DNA from: CAKVOD01 sp964489405
GTDB taxonomy: Bacteria; Bacillota; Clostridia; Christensenellales; UBA1242
DNA: 23,997 nt
Direction of reading: 5' to 3'
NCBI GenBank assembly: GCA_964489405.1
Contig: CAZAYL010000017.1
Location: forward strand, 1 to 23,997
Shown here: piece by piece, positions 1-7,568 of the stretch
Position numbering within the stretch: position 1 is the first letter of the stretch
Layout of the letters: each line of letters starts with the position of its first letter
The notes under the pieces: generated by a model
What the model saw: the letters and a program-made list of their open reading frames with translations, nothing else
Databases searched by the model: none
What the model was told of the DNA's origin: nothing
Position numbers and translations under genes: made by a program

Positions 1-122
1 GCGCGCTGTCGTTGGGCGTTGCGCGCGAGGATATTGCAAATGAATTGCACGCAAAAAAAAGAGAATACCATGAATTGTATGCAAAGGTCAAAGAAGAAGA
101 GAATTTAGAACTAGAAAGATAA
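1..122 (+). CDS. C-terminal end of an unidentified protein (5' truncated)
   Basis: An open frame enters from the left edge (codons start at base 3) and ends at TAA 120-122. It gives about 39 residues rich in Lys, Glu and Arg, beginning ALSLGVAREDIANELHAKKR. The segment looks helical. Its spacing vaguely recalls the small helix-turn-helix tail of RsmI-type rRNA methyltransferases, but this is only an impression and I do not assign a function. A terminator hairpin follows 28 bases after the stop, which supports a real gene end. Too little is visible to say more. Confidence 0.6.
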   Translation, partial: ALSLGVAREDIANELHAKKREYHELYAKVKEEENLELER

Positions 123-150
123 TTTCTCCTTTGTAATTTTTAGAGTTTAA

Positions 151-187
151 AATGTCAATAATTTACAAAAAGATTGACATTTTTTTT
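151..187 (+). terminator. Rho-independent terminator of the gene ending at 122
   Basis: A perfect 9-bp stem, AATGTCAAT (151-159) with ATTGACATT (173-181), is followed by a run of eight T. The 3' arm contains the TTGACA that appears to serve as the -35 box of rnpB, so terminator and promoter share bases. Confidence 0.8.
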
Positions 188-205
188 GTTATATGGTACT
201 ATAAT
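174..205 (+). promoter_or_regulatory. Promoter of rnpB
   Basis: A consensus -35 TTGACA (174-179) is followed after 17 bases by TACTAT (197-202), which has TG two bases upstream (extended -10, TGG at 194-196). A perfect TATAAT at 200-205 overlaps it but would need a 20-base spacer. Either choice starts transcription near 209-212, a little upstream of the first paired base of the RNase P RNA. Confidence 0.65.
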
Positions 206-225
206 TGTGCACAAATTGTGCAATC

Positions 226-601
226 AACGCAATTATGTTTGGTTTTTTAGGTTAACTAAGTAATCAAATTGTGAACAACAATTAGGAAAGTCCGAGCATC
301 GCAGGACAGGGTGCAAGCTAACGGCTTGTGGAGGCAACTCTAAGGAAAGTGCAACAGAGATATACCGCCAAATTTATTTTTGGTAAGGGTGGAAAGGCGA
401 GGTAAGAGCTCACCAATGTTTATGGCGACTTAGACATTCTGTAAACCCCACTTGATGCAAGGTAGGAAGTCACCAAGGGCTGTCCGTCCGATTTCCGAAT
501 TACACCGCTTGAACTTGTTGGTGACAGCAAGTCTAGATAGATGATTACTCACGACAGAACTCGGCTTACGGTTGACCTAAAAAATCAAACATAGTTGCGT
601 T
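226..601 (+). ncRNA. rnpB: RNase P RNA (catalytic subunit of tRNA 5' processing), with unusually long P1
   Basis: This is the RNA subunit of RNase P, which removes 5' leaders from precursor tRNAs. The conserved core is readable: AGGAAAGTCCGAGC near 282, ACCGCC followed by GGTAAGGGTGGAAAGG (366-398), GGTAAGAGCTCACC near 401, and near the 3' end GATAGATGATTAC with ACGACAGAACTCGGCTTA (551-568). The layout fits type A architecture rather than the Bacillus type B. The ends pair as P1. Besides the expected helix, pairing continues outward so that 226-256 and 571-601 form 31 consecutive pairs with three G-U wobbles and no mismatch. A U-rich tail (602-614) follows and may mark the transcript end. The mature ends are probably inside the interval given, roughly 238-594. 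Confidence 0.95.
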
Positions 602-605
602 TGTT

Positions 606-639
606 TTGTTTTTTATAATATATATGTTATAATATCACT
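606..639 (+). promoter_or_regulatory. Extended -10 promoter for a predicted leaderless mRNA
   Basis: TATAAT (628-633) carries an upstream TGT (625-627), making an extended -10. A weak -35, TTGTTT (606-611), lies 16 bases upstream inside the T-rich tail of rnpB. Only six bases (634-639) separate the hexamer from the ATG at 640, so the start site should fall on or next to the A of the start codon. No Shine-Dalgarno sequence is present. Confidence 0.6.
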
Positions 640-2121
640 ATGTCAAAACAAAATATAGAAAAAGATATTGCAAAGCAACAAAAGCGCGATCAAAAGCACG
701 AAAAAGCGCTTTTGAAAGCAGAAAATAAGAAAAATCAACGCATTGAGCGTGATAATCTCAAAAAACAAGCGCGTGAACTTGCGAAATCGTGCAAAAAAGA
801 AAAGCAAGAAAATCACGCTCAAAAGCGAGCAATCGCCCGCGAAAATCGCGATAAATTGCGCGAAAACCGACTACAAATGCAGGAAAGTAGCCTTCCACTT
901 GATAATGCTGCCTTGATATATCCAGCGTCCAAGAATAGCGAATGGAACGAAATTTTTCGCATTTCAGTGTATTTAAAGGACAATGTTGACCCGCAAAAAC
1001 TACAATGCGCACTTGAGAAAACTATGCAACGCTTCCCATACTACAACGTCGCGTTGCATAAAGGTTTTTTTTGGTACTATTTTCAGTATTTAACACAAAA
1101 GCCACAAGTAGCAAAAGAAGAATTTTATCCTTGTCAGCCATTTGATTTTCGTGGAGATAAACATTTATTTAGAGTCTTGTATCACAACAAAAAGATTTCG
1201 TGTGAATTTTTTCATTCGCTATGCGACGGGTTCGGCGGACTTAACTTTACGAATTGTCTTTTAATAAACTATGCGCGCGAGTGCGGAATTCAAGTAGATG
1301 CGCGCAATTTCTCGATTAACCCCAACGATTTTTACGACCAAGAAGAGCAAGAAGATGCGTTCAATCGTTACGCCGATTTAAAAGGGACGAACAGCCGTAA
1401 AGAAAAGCCAGCTTATCAAATTGTCGGCACGCCAATGGTTTTGGGCAAATTAATTGTTACCTCAGGTAAAATGAGTGTCCCACAACTAAAGGAAATTGCA
1501 AAAGCACACAATTGTTCACTTAATGAACTACTTTTGGCAACACTACTTTACTCAATTAATGTTGATAAAATCGCCCATAAACGCAAAAAACCTGTCAAAG
1601 TTTCATTGCCAATCGATTGTCGCAGATTTTTTCAAACAAGAACTATGCGAAATTTTTCATCGTATAAAAATTTTAGTTTGACAAAAATAGACGCCACACT
1701 TGAAGATTGCATTGAAGTCGCGAAATCAGGTATGGCAGAAATCAATAAAGATTATTTGATGAAAAATATCAACGCAAATGTGCTTGCGCAAAAAAACATT
1801 TTTGTAAGGCTTATGCCACTATGCGTCAAAGATTGGGCACTTAAATATAGTTTTAACACCTATGGCGAACGTCTATTCTCAACCGCGTTTTCAAATCTTG
1901 GAGTTTTGAAAGTTCCCGACGAAATGCGCGACTTTGTCGAGTCATTCGAAGTGATGATTGGGCGCGCAAAACTAAATTCATTGAATGTTGCAACCTGTTC
2001 ATACAACAACACCGCTGTCGTTACCTTCACGCGACGCATCCAGCGAAGCAATGTCGAGCGCGTGTTCTTCCGCACGCTTGCCTCGCTTGGCATCTCAATT
2101 GATTTATATTCTAACGTTTAA
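640..2121 (+). CDS. Condensation/alcohol-acetyltransferase-fold protein with a basic coiled N-terminus
   Basis: The 493-residue protein has two parts. Residues 1 to about 80 are almost entirely Lys, Arg, Glu and Gln, a highly charged helical segment. The rest resembles the chloramphenicol-acetyltransferase-like fold shared by condensation domains and alcohol acetyltransferases. It has the active-site signature HSLCDG at residues 192-197 (His192 and Asp196, the HxxxD motif) and, near residue 418, an FSNLGVLKVP segment like the structural motif late in that fold. The family joins acyl groups to alcohols, amines or peptidyl carriers; the substrate cannot be read from sequence. The gene downstream, 11 bases away, encodes a zinc-ribbon membrane protein of a type I recall as its common partner. 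The start has no ribosome binding site and a promoter six bases upstream. Confidence 0.75.
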   Translation: MSKQNIEKDIAKQQKRDQKHEKALLKAENKKNQRIERDNLKKQARELAKSCKKEKQENHAQKRAIARENRDKLRENRLQMQESSLPLDNAALIYPASKNSEWNEIFRISVYLKDNVDPQKLQCALEKTMQRFPYYNVALHKGFFWYYFQYLTQKPQVAKEEFYPCQPFDFRGDKHLFRVLYHNKKISCEFFHSLCDGFGGLNFTNCLLINYARECGIQVDARNFSINPNDFYDQEEQEDAFNRYADLKGTNSRKEKPAYQIVGTPMVLGKLIVTSGKMSVPQLKEIAKAHNCSLNELLLATLLYSINVDKIAHKRKKPVKVSLPIDCRRFFQTRTMRNFSSYKNFSLTKIDATLEDCIEVAKSGMAEINKDYLMKNINANVLAQKNIFVRLMPLCVKDWALKYSFNTYGERLFSTAFSNLGVLKVPDEMRDFVESFEVMIGRAKLNSLNVATCSYNNTAVVTFTRRIQRSNVERVFFRTLASLGISIDLYSNV

Positions 2122-2132
2122 AAGGGGAAAAA

Positions 2133-2804
2133 ATGGAAAAAAATTTTTGTGATAGATGCAAAATCACAATTGACACACAACAGGCGCACTGCCCACTTTG
2201 TGGGCGCTGTGTCGGCGATGACATCATTGACAAACACGAGAAATATCCCGATTATAAATCGTTTGACCGCTCGTATTTCCATATCGCAGGACTTTTGATG
2301 CGCATATTGTGTGTTTTAACAGTTGTGACAATTATTGCAAACCTTGTTTTAGATATTCAACATCTGTGGAGTATGTATGTTCTGTCAAGTGCAATCGCAG
2401 TGTACTTAAGTGTGCTTGTTCCTGTGCGCTATAAGATTTGTTTTGCAATGCAAATGAAATTTTTGACGCTAGGAGTTTCGCAATTAATCATAACAATAGA
2501 GATTATGACCCACACATTTGGGTGGGGGATCGGCTATGTAATTCCACTTATGTTGCTTACACAAATGACAGTGTGTGCTATTTTTGCTATATGCAAAGGG
2601 TATATCAATTTTGAATATATACGACCAACATTATTTTTGTTTGTGTGTTCTATAATAGTTCTTGTCCTTGATTGTTATATTTTCAATCTCGTGCATTGGC
2701 CAAGCGTAAGTGCATTTTTATTGTGCTTTGCGTGCTTTGCATTTTTGCTGTTATTTAGATTTAAAAGAACAATTAAGAGCATCAAAAAGTATTATAAATT
2801 TTAA
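2133..2804 (+). CDS. Zinc-ribbon membrane protein (DUF6320-like)
   Basis: The 223-residue protein begins with a short zinc ribbon: CDRC (Cys6, Cys9) and CPLC (Cys20, Cys23). About six hydrophobic membrane segments follow from residue 48 to the end, closing with a basic tail. This arrangement matches the DUF6320 type, which I recall next to alcohol-acetyltransferase-like proteins, as here. The function is unknown; a role in anchoring or assisting the upstream enzyme at the membrane is inference from pairing. A clear AGGGGA ribosome binding site lies in the 11-base gap after the upstream stop, so the two genes form an operon. A strong terminator follows directly. Confidence 0.7.
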   Translation: MEKNFCDRCKITIDTQQAHCPLCGRCVGDDIIDKHEKYPDYKSFDRSYFHIAGLLMRILCVLTVVTIIANLVLDIQHLWSMYVLSSAIAVYLSVLVPVRYKICFAMQMKFLTLGVSQLIITIEIMTHTFGWGIGYVIPLMLLTQMTVCAIFAICKGYINFEYIRPTLFLFVCSIIVLVLDCYIFNLVHWPSVSAFLLCFACFAFLLLFRFKRTIKSIKKYYKF

Positions 2805-2813
2805 AATTTATAC

Positions 2814-2849
2814 AAAAATGCGCATTTTATATACTAAATGCGCATTTTT
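2814..2849 (+). terminator. Intrinsic terminator after the acetyltransferase/zinc-ribbon pair
   Basis: An 11-bp stem, AAAAATGCGCA (2814-2824) with TGCGCATTTTT (2839-2849), has a 14-base loop and ends in T. Because ATGCGCAT is itself a palindrome, the unit is present twice in the same orientation. Confidence 0.8.
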
Positions 2850-2958
2850 ATTAACAAAAACTATTGCAATGATGAAAATGTGCAATTTGATTACTTTATC
2901 CAGAAACAAACTCAAAAAATTAATTTTGCTTATCACTTAGCAGAAATTGTATATTTGT

Positions 2959-2988
2959 TTGACAAATTGACTTTAATAATGATATAAT
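2959..2988 (+). promoter_or_regulatory. Promoter for the gene at 3005
   Basis: TTGACA (2959-2964), an 18-base spacer and TATAAT (2983-2988) with TGA just upstream (extended -10). The predicted start near 2995 leaves a leader of about ten bases that contains little more than the AGGAGA ribosome binding site. Confidence 0.75.
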
Positions 2989-3004
2989 CAATTTAGGAGA
3001 ATTT

Positions 3005-3604
3005 ATGGAAATAAAACAAGTTTGGAATCAAGAAATCGCCGACAAATTTATTGATATGACATTCGACGAACAAGCGCAACTATATAGACGCTTCAAAGCC
3101 CAATTTAACGCGCTTGCTGTGTATAACCCTAGCGTCGCGAATGAGAAATTTTATCAATTGCTTGAAGAATGTGTGCTCCTTGCCGTCGACGGAGACGCAA
3201 TCGCGCAAGATTTTTTGACATTTATCTACAAAAAAGGAAGAGAAGGATTATTCGAACCCAATGTTTTGCGTGCATACAAATGGGGGATTATCGCAAGCGC
3301 AAGCGGAAGTAAACTTTCGATGAATAGATTGAAATTTTTTTTCCAACCCGCGTTTTATAAAATCGCTGAATATGATGAGCTGGATAAAATTATCGATGAG
3401 AATAATTTGACAGTCGACAACATCGAATACTTTTTTGCGCGCGCACTTTCGGATATGATTATTAGCGCAAGCGATGTCAATATGATTGCACTCAGCAAAC
3501 TTGACATAATTCCCGATGAACTCTCGGAAGAAGATTTGCGCGAACTTGAACGCATTCGCGACCGCGTCATCGGCAATATGATTAATTTGCTTGTCGCAGA
3601 ATAA
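3005..3604 (+). CDS. Unknown soluble helical protein, possibly Sel1-like
   Basis: I do not recognise this 199-residue protein. It has no signal peptide or membrane segment and looks fully helical. Residues about 66-105 (AIAQDFLTFIYKKGREGLFE, then a segment with AYKWGIIASASGSKLSMNRL) follow the spacing of Sel1-type repeats (AxxxLxxxYxxG...AxxWxxxAAxxG...AxxxL). A one- or two-repeat Sel1/TPR-like scaffold is possible. It opens a run of genes leading to two intramembrane proteases and rlmH. The ribosome binding site AGGAGA sits seven bases before the ATG. GC-richer codons such as gcg, cgc and gac are common, as in neighbouring genes. Confidence 0.6.
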   Translation: MEIKQVWNQEIADKFIDMTFDEQAQLYRRFKAQFNALAVYNPSVANEKFYQLLEECVLLAVDGDAIAQDFLTFIYKKGREGLFEPNVLRAYKWGIIASASGSKLSMNRLKFFFQPAFYKIAEYDELDKIIDENNLTVDNIEYFFARALSDMIISASDVNMIALSKLDIIPDELSEEDLRELERIRDRVIGNMINLLVAE

Positions 3605-3632
3605 ACAAGATTTAAAAATTTGGGAAAATAAG

Positions 3633-4805
3633 ATGAAAAATAATTATAGAAAATACTTTTTGGCAAGTGATTCCACACGAATGTTTTTGTGCGCAATGCT
3701 CGTGCCATATGTCGCAGTTTTTTTGCTGTATGCCGTATATTCAGTGATTGCAAGTTCAATTAATATGAAAATTGACGATTTTAATCAAACACTGCCCGTA
3801 ATAATGATTAACGCCGTTTTTATGCAAGTGTGTTTTGTCGCCATATATTTCACATTTGTGCATAAGCGTCGCATAAATTTTGCGCCCGCATCAAAACTTA
3901 ACGTAAAACCTAACGCGTGGATGCTTGCAATTTGCATTTGTATTGGTTTTGCGTTTATGTGGTTTACATCACCTACCATAGGGCTATTTGAAGAAGGGCT
4001 TAAAGGAATCGGTTGTAATATAAAAAGCAATCTTGGTTTTGAGCTAAATTCTGCAGGAACAATAATTTTTGCAATACTTTGTCTAGGAATTTTGCCCGCA
4101 TTTATTGAAGAATTTATATTTCGTGGGGCAATTTTGCAAGGTTTGCGTAAATACGGCAATTGCTTTGCAATCGTAATGTCTGCGCTATTGTTTATGCTCA
4201 TTCACGGCAACATCCAGCAAACAATCTATCAATTTGCATTCGGCATTTTAGCAGGTTACGTTGTCATCAAAACAGGTTCAATTTGGACTTCAATCATTAT
4301 ACACGCAATAAATAATGTTTTCATAATCACAATGCAAAGCATCCAAACTTGCATCGGTGTCGACGAAGTCGCAACAAAAATTGACGCATTTTATGTTATA
4401 CGCGCAGTGATATACCTAGTTGTACTTGCATTGATAATTTATTTGGGGATTAAACTCCTCAATAAAGTCAAAAATAAAATTGAAAATCAAGAAAATGAAC
4501 AAAATAACGCCGAAAATGTGGGAAAAATGTCAAAAAATCTCGAAAATACGGCAACTACCCAAGGAAAATCAGCAATTCAGCAAGAAAATTCGACATCAGT
4601 GCAAAGCGCAGATTTAAATGCAGTAGGACAAACCAACGATGAAGACAATGAAATCGAACTTGAAAAACAATTTGCCGAAATAAAATTCAAGCAAGGATTT
4701 GCAGGTTTTATGCGCGACGGCTCTATCAAAAAAGAAGGATTGACAGGTTTCTTTATCGCCTTTGCAATTACTGTCATAAACACAATTTCAATGTTTTTAA
4801 GCTAA
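3633..4805 (+). CDS. CPBP family intramembrane metalloprotease, first of a tandem pair
   Basis: This membrane protein of about 390 residues belongs to the CPBP (Abi/CaaX protease and bacteriocin-processing) family. The three signature motifs are intact: EEFIFRG at 159-165 (Glu159, Glu160, Arg164), FMLIH ending at His191, and HAINN at 224-228. The Glu and His residues are the expected zinc or catalytic site inside the membrane. After the core there is a polar, Asn/Gln/Lys/Glu-rich tail of roughly 100 residues (about 280-370) and a final hydrophobic helix. Substrates are unknown; family members cleave prenylated proteins or act in bacteriocin self-protection. I chose ATG 3633 because the frame could also start at TTG 3591, overlapping the previous gene, but that has no ribosome binding site. 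GGGAAA before 3633 is only a weak one. Confidence 0.85.
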   Translation: MKNNYRKYFLASDSTRMFLCAMLVPYVAVFLLYAVYSVIASSINMKIDDFNQTLPVIMINAVFMQVCFVAIYFTFVHKRRINFAPASKLNVKPNAWMLAICICIGFAFMWFTSPTIGLFEEGLKGIGCNIKSNLGFELNSAGTIIFAILCLGILPAFIEEFIFRGAILQGLRKYGNCFAIVMSALLFMLIHGNIQQTIYQFAFGILAGYVVIKTGSIWTSIIIHAINNVFIITMQSIQTCIGVDEVATKIDAFYVIRAVIYLVVLALIIYLGIKLLNKVKNKIENQENEQNNAENVGKMSKNLENTATTQGKSAIQQENSTSVQSADLNAVGQTNDEDNEIELEKQFAEIKFKQGFAGFMRDGSIKKEGLTGFFIAFAITVINTISMFLS

Positions 4806-4876
4806 AAATATCACAACAAAAAACAATCTATAATATATTGCCACATATTGTCATATATTAATACGAAAGGAGAAAA

Positions 4877-6211
4877 ATGGAAGAACTTTTAAAAAACGAA
4901 AAACGCTTATTTTGGAGTAATTTATGCTATTTTATCATACTTACATTATTTGTAGTCTTGCGCATTGCAAATAGTGCAGGGTGGCTAAATTTTGCAGGAG
5001 AATGGCAGGATAGATTATTTACAATCATTGTGCAAATTCTCATCTTGTTCACAATTCCACTACTAATTTACCGCTTTGCATATAAGCAAAAAACAAAGGA
5101 TATTTTTCGCTCATTTGGGTTTAGAAAAACAAGCGGAAAAGTTTTGTTATGTTCAGTAGGAATGGGCTTTGTAGCATTTTTTTTGATAATATTTGTTTCA
5201 ACATTTTTTTCTGTATTCATACAAATGCTTGGCTATCAACCATACATTCAATATGGAGAAACTACCAAAATGTCGTTTTGGACTTTTTTGCTTGACCTTG
5301 TGTTCGTTGCAATGCTTCCAGGGATGTTCGAGGAATTTTCGCACCGCGGTATGTTGATGACAGGGTTCTCAAAGTTGGGTGCGTTTCGCGCAGTTTTACT
5401 CTCAGGATTGCTATTTGGTTTAATGCACCTTAACATAACACAATTTTTCTATGCGTTTGTTGTCGGAATGCTACTTGCAAGCGTCGCGCTTGTTACAAAA
5501 AGCATTTGGCCAAGTGTAATAATTCACTTTATCAACAACGGACTTAATACGTACATTGACTATGCCGAGTCTGCCAACATATTTGGTTCACGCTTCAATG
5601 AATTTATCAATCTAAATGGAGTCAATGTCCTTGTACGATTTTTATTGTATACGCTTGTTTTGTGTCTAATCGTATACATCGGCACGTGGTTATTACTTAA
5701 AATGTTCAAATATACCAAACAAGCACAATTCTTTAAATTTGCAAAAGAATTTGCAGGACTCAAAAATTCCAAACAGCTTTTGGACGTAGATAACGCAAAA
5801 GAATTGCTTGAAATTTATCTCTCACAAGGCAAAAATATTGATTTAGAACTATCAAAACTAAAAGGGCAAGCATCACAGCGTGAAATAGAAGAACAAACAA
5901 AATCTGAAAATTCCATAAACACTTGCAATGCGCAAAATTTGCAAACAAATACGCCCACACAACAAATACCTCAAATCATTATGCGCGAAAATCAACAAAA
6001 TGCGGGTCAAACTCACCTAGATTTATCTCAAACAGGGCAGTTGCCAAACGGACAAAAAATGGCGCTAAATGATTTGCTTAAAATAATTTTACCACGCAAT
6101 AATGAAGCAGAACACTATAAGCCGACGTTCAAAGAAAACTTTTTCTTGTACTGCTCAATATTCCTTGGTGCGGTCGTAACATTTATGACATTTTTGTGGG
6201 GATTATTCTAA
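4877..6211 (+). CDS. CPBP family intramembrane metalloprotease, second of a tandem pair
   Basis: The 444-residue protein has the same plan as its neighbour: N-terminal membrane segments, a CPBP core, a long polar linker and one C-terminal membrane helix. Motifs are EEFSHRG (Glu152, Glu153, Arg157), FGLMH ending at His184, and HFINN at 217-221. The linker (about 275-415) is rich in Gln, Asn and Lys and probably disordered. Sequence between the two proteins is quite diverged outside the motifs, so the duplication is probably old or the two were acquired separately. The ribosome binding site GAAAGGAG lies a few bases before the ATG. The stop overlaps the rlmH start (TAATG), indicating translational coupling. 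Function is likely membrane proteolysis; the target is not visible. Confidence 0.87.
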   Translation: MEELLKNEKRLFWSNLCYFIILTLFVVLRIANSAGWLNFAGEWQDRLFTIIVQILILFTIPLLIYRFAYKQKTKDIFRSFGFRKTSGKVLLCSVGMGFVAFFLIIFVSTFFSVFIQMLGYQPYIQYGETTKMSFWTFLLDLVFVAMLPGMFEEFSHRGMLMTGFSKLGAFRAVLLSGLLFGLMHLNITQFFYAFVVGMLLASVALVTKSIWPSVIIHFINNGLNTYIDYAESANIFGSRFNEFINLNGVNVLVRFLLYTLVLCLIVYIGTWLLLKMFKYTKQAQFFKFAKEFAGLKNSKQLLDVDNAKELLEIYLSQGKNIDLELSKLKGQASQREIEEQTKSENSINTCNAQNLQTNTPTQQIPQIIMRENQQNAGQTHLDLSQTGQLPNGQKMALNDLLKIILPRNNEAEHYKPTFKENFFLYCSIFLGAVVTFMTFLWGLF

Positions 6212-6666
6212 TGATGAAAATTAAAATCGTATGCGTTGGTTCAATTAAAGAAAAGTTTTTTACCCTTGCAATCGACGAGTATACCAAACGACTACAAAAG
6301 TTTTGCAAACTTGAAATAATTGAAGTAAAACAAGGCAAATCTGACAACGAAAACGCCAAGGCAGAAGAAAAAGCGGAAATTGAAAAAAATCTAGAAGGGT
6401 ACGTCTGCGTTCTTGCAATTGAAGGTAAGCAACTTACAAGCCCCGAACTTGCCGAAAAATTAAATGAGATTGCCACGCATAATAGTTCAGTTATTACATT
6501 TGTAATAGGGGGGTCATTTGGAGTCGATGACGAAATAAAACGTAACGCAAACTTATTACTTTCATTTTCCAAAATGACATTCCCGCACCAATTGTTTCGC
6601 GTACTTTTGTTAGAGCAAATCTATCGTGCATTTAATATACAATCGCACACCCCGTATCACAAATAA
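6211..6666 (+). CDS. rlmH: 23S rRNA (pseudouridine1915-N3)-methyltransferase
   Basis: RlmH methylates pseudouridine 1915 in helix 69 of 23S rRNA using S-adenosylmethionine. The 151-residue protein matches the family size (about 155-159) and is a minimal SPOUT methyltransferase. It starts MMKIKIVCVGSIKEKF, has the cofactor-binding glycine stretch FVIGGSFGVDDEI, and ends with RAFNIQSHTPYHK, the typical tail with YHK. Start: ATG 6211 overlaps the preceding stop by one base, with ATG 6214 directly after it as an alternative; the reading frame extends upstream without a better start. GGGGA about ten bases before may serve as ribosome binding site. Confidence 0.95.
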   Translation: MMKIKIVCVGSIKEKFFTLAIDEYTKRLQKFCKLEIIEVKQGKSDNENAKAEEKAEIEKNLEGYVCVLAIEGKQLTSPELAEKLNEIATHNSSVITFVIGGSFGVDDEIKRNANLLLSFSKMTFPHQLFRVLLLEQIYRAFNIQSHTPYHK

Positions 6667-6689
6667 TTACACAAATATAAATTATATTT

Positions 6690-6770
6690 GCAAGTTTTAA
6701 GTGAAGAAATTCATCGAAAAGCCACACATTATTTATAGATACATAAATCATTATATCCATTAAAACTTGC
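6690..6770. repeat. 11-base inverted repeat upstream of tmk
   Basis: GCAAGTTTTAA (6690-6700) and TTAAAACTTGC (6760-6770) are perfect inverted copies 59 bases apart in the gap between rlmH and tmk. A smaller AT hairpin (CAAATATAA with TTATATTTG, 6672-6690) precedes it and may terminate rlmH weakly. The role of the long-range repeat is unknown: it could be a leader stem or two operator half-sites. Confidence 0.5.
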
Positions 6771-6801
6771 TCGCAATCTCTCACAATACTAGGAGAAAAA
6801 A

Positions 6802-7500
6802 ATGAATAAAATAATTGTCATCGAAGGGACAGACGGCTGTGGCAAAGAAACGCAAGCCAAAAAACTCGCCGAGCACCTAACTAGCAAAGGCATAAATGTC
6901 CTAAAGCAAGATTTCCCAAATTACGAAAGTGCAAGTTGCGCTCCCGTCAAAATGCTTTTGAACGGGGAACTCGGCAACAGTGCAAATTCGCTCGACGCCT
7001 ACCAGTCATCAATATTGTTTGCAGTCGACCGACTATGCACATTCAAGAAAGAATTAGCAGGGTTCAAGCAAATAAACAACACAGTTCTAATTCTCGACCG
7101 CTATGTCGAATCAAATTTGCTGTATCAAGCGTGCAAAATCGAGGACCCCGCGTCCCGAATGCAATTTACAGACTGGCTTTTTGACTTAGAATACGGCAAA
7201 TTAAAATTACCTAAACCCGACCTCGTGATTTACCTAAATGTCCCGCCAAAAATTTCCACCCAACTTGTCAAATCTCGCGGAATAAATAAAAATGGGCAAA
7301 AGAACGACATCTATGAAAATGATAACACCTATATCCAAAAAGTTTATTCCCGCGGAATAAGTATGGCACAATCTCAAAATTGGGCAATTATTGATTGTGT
7401 GAATGAAAAAGGGGAACTAAGAACAATCGATGAAATATCCACATTAATCATCGCAAAAATCTCTCCAATTGTTGCAAAACTCGGACAGTTAGAACGTTAG
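6802..7500 (+). CDS. tmk: Thymidylate (dTMP) kinase
   Basis: The enzyme phosphorylates dTMP to dTDP, an essential step in dTTP synthesis. Its P-loop is GTDGCGKET (residues 9-17). The FPNY segment (38-41) and the DRY motif at Asp99-Arg100 (LILDRYVESN) are characteristic of TMP kinases. A LID-like basic stretch sits near 157-180 (SRGINKNGQKNDIYENDN). At 232 residues it is somewhat longer than the usual 205-215. The start is supported by AGGAGA seven bases upstream. The end of the gene faces the M14 gene on the other strand. Confidence 0.92.
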   Translation: MNKIIVIEGTDGCGKETQAKKLAEHLTSKGINVLKQDFPNYESASCAPVKMLLNGELGNSANSLDAYQSSILFAVDRLCTFKKELAGFKQINNTVLILDRYVESNLLYQACKIEDPASRMQFTDWLFDLEYGKLKLPKPDLVIYLNVPPKISTQLVKSRGINKNGQKNDIYENDNTYIQKVYSRGISMAQSQNWAIIDCVNEKGELRTIDEISTLIIAKISPIVAKLGQLER

Positions 7501-7568
7501 TTTTATTCCTACCACATCAATTTTAATTTAACACTGCAATAAATTTAACCGTTTTTATTCTATTTATA

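Noticed and set aside
1..122. Assigning the truncated first gene to rsmI
   Set aside because: Only a faint resemblance in about 25 residues at the C-terminus supports it, which is not enough to name the gene.
2710..2940. Open frame of 76 codons running out of the zinc-ribbon gene
   Set aside because: It overlaps the end of that gene in another frame and passes through its terminator stem; it has no ribosome binding site.
3591..3632. TTG start for the first CPBP protein overlapping the previous gene
   Set aside because: There is no ribosome binding site for it, and the ATG at 3633 starts just before a typical basic N-terminus and first membrane helix.
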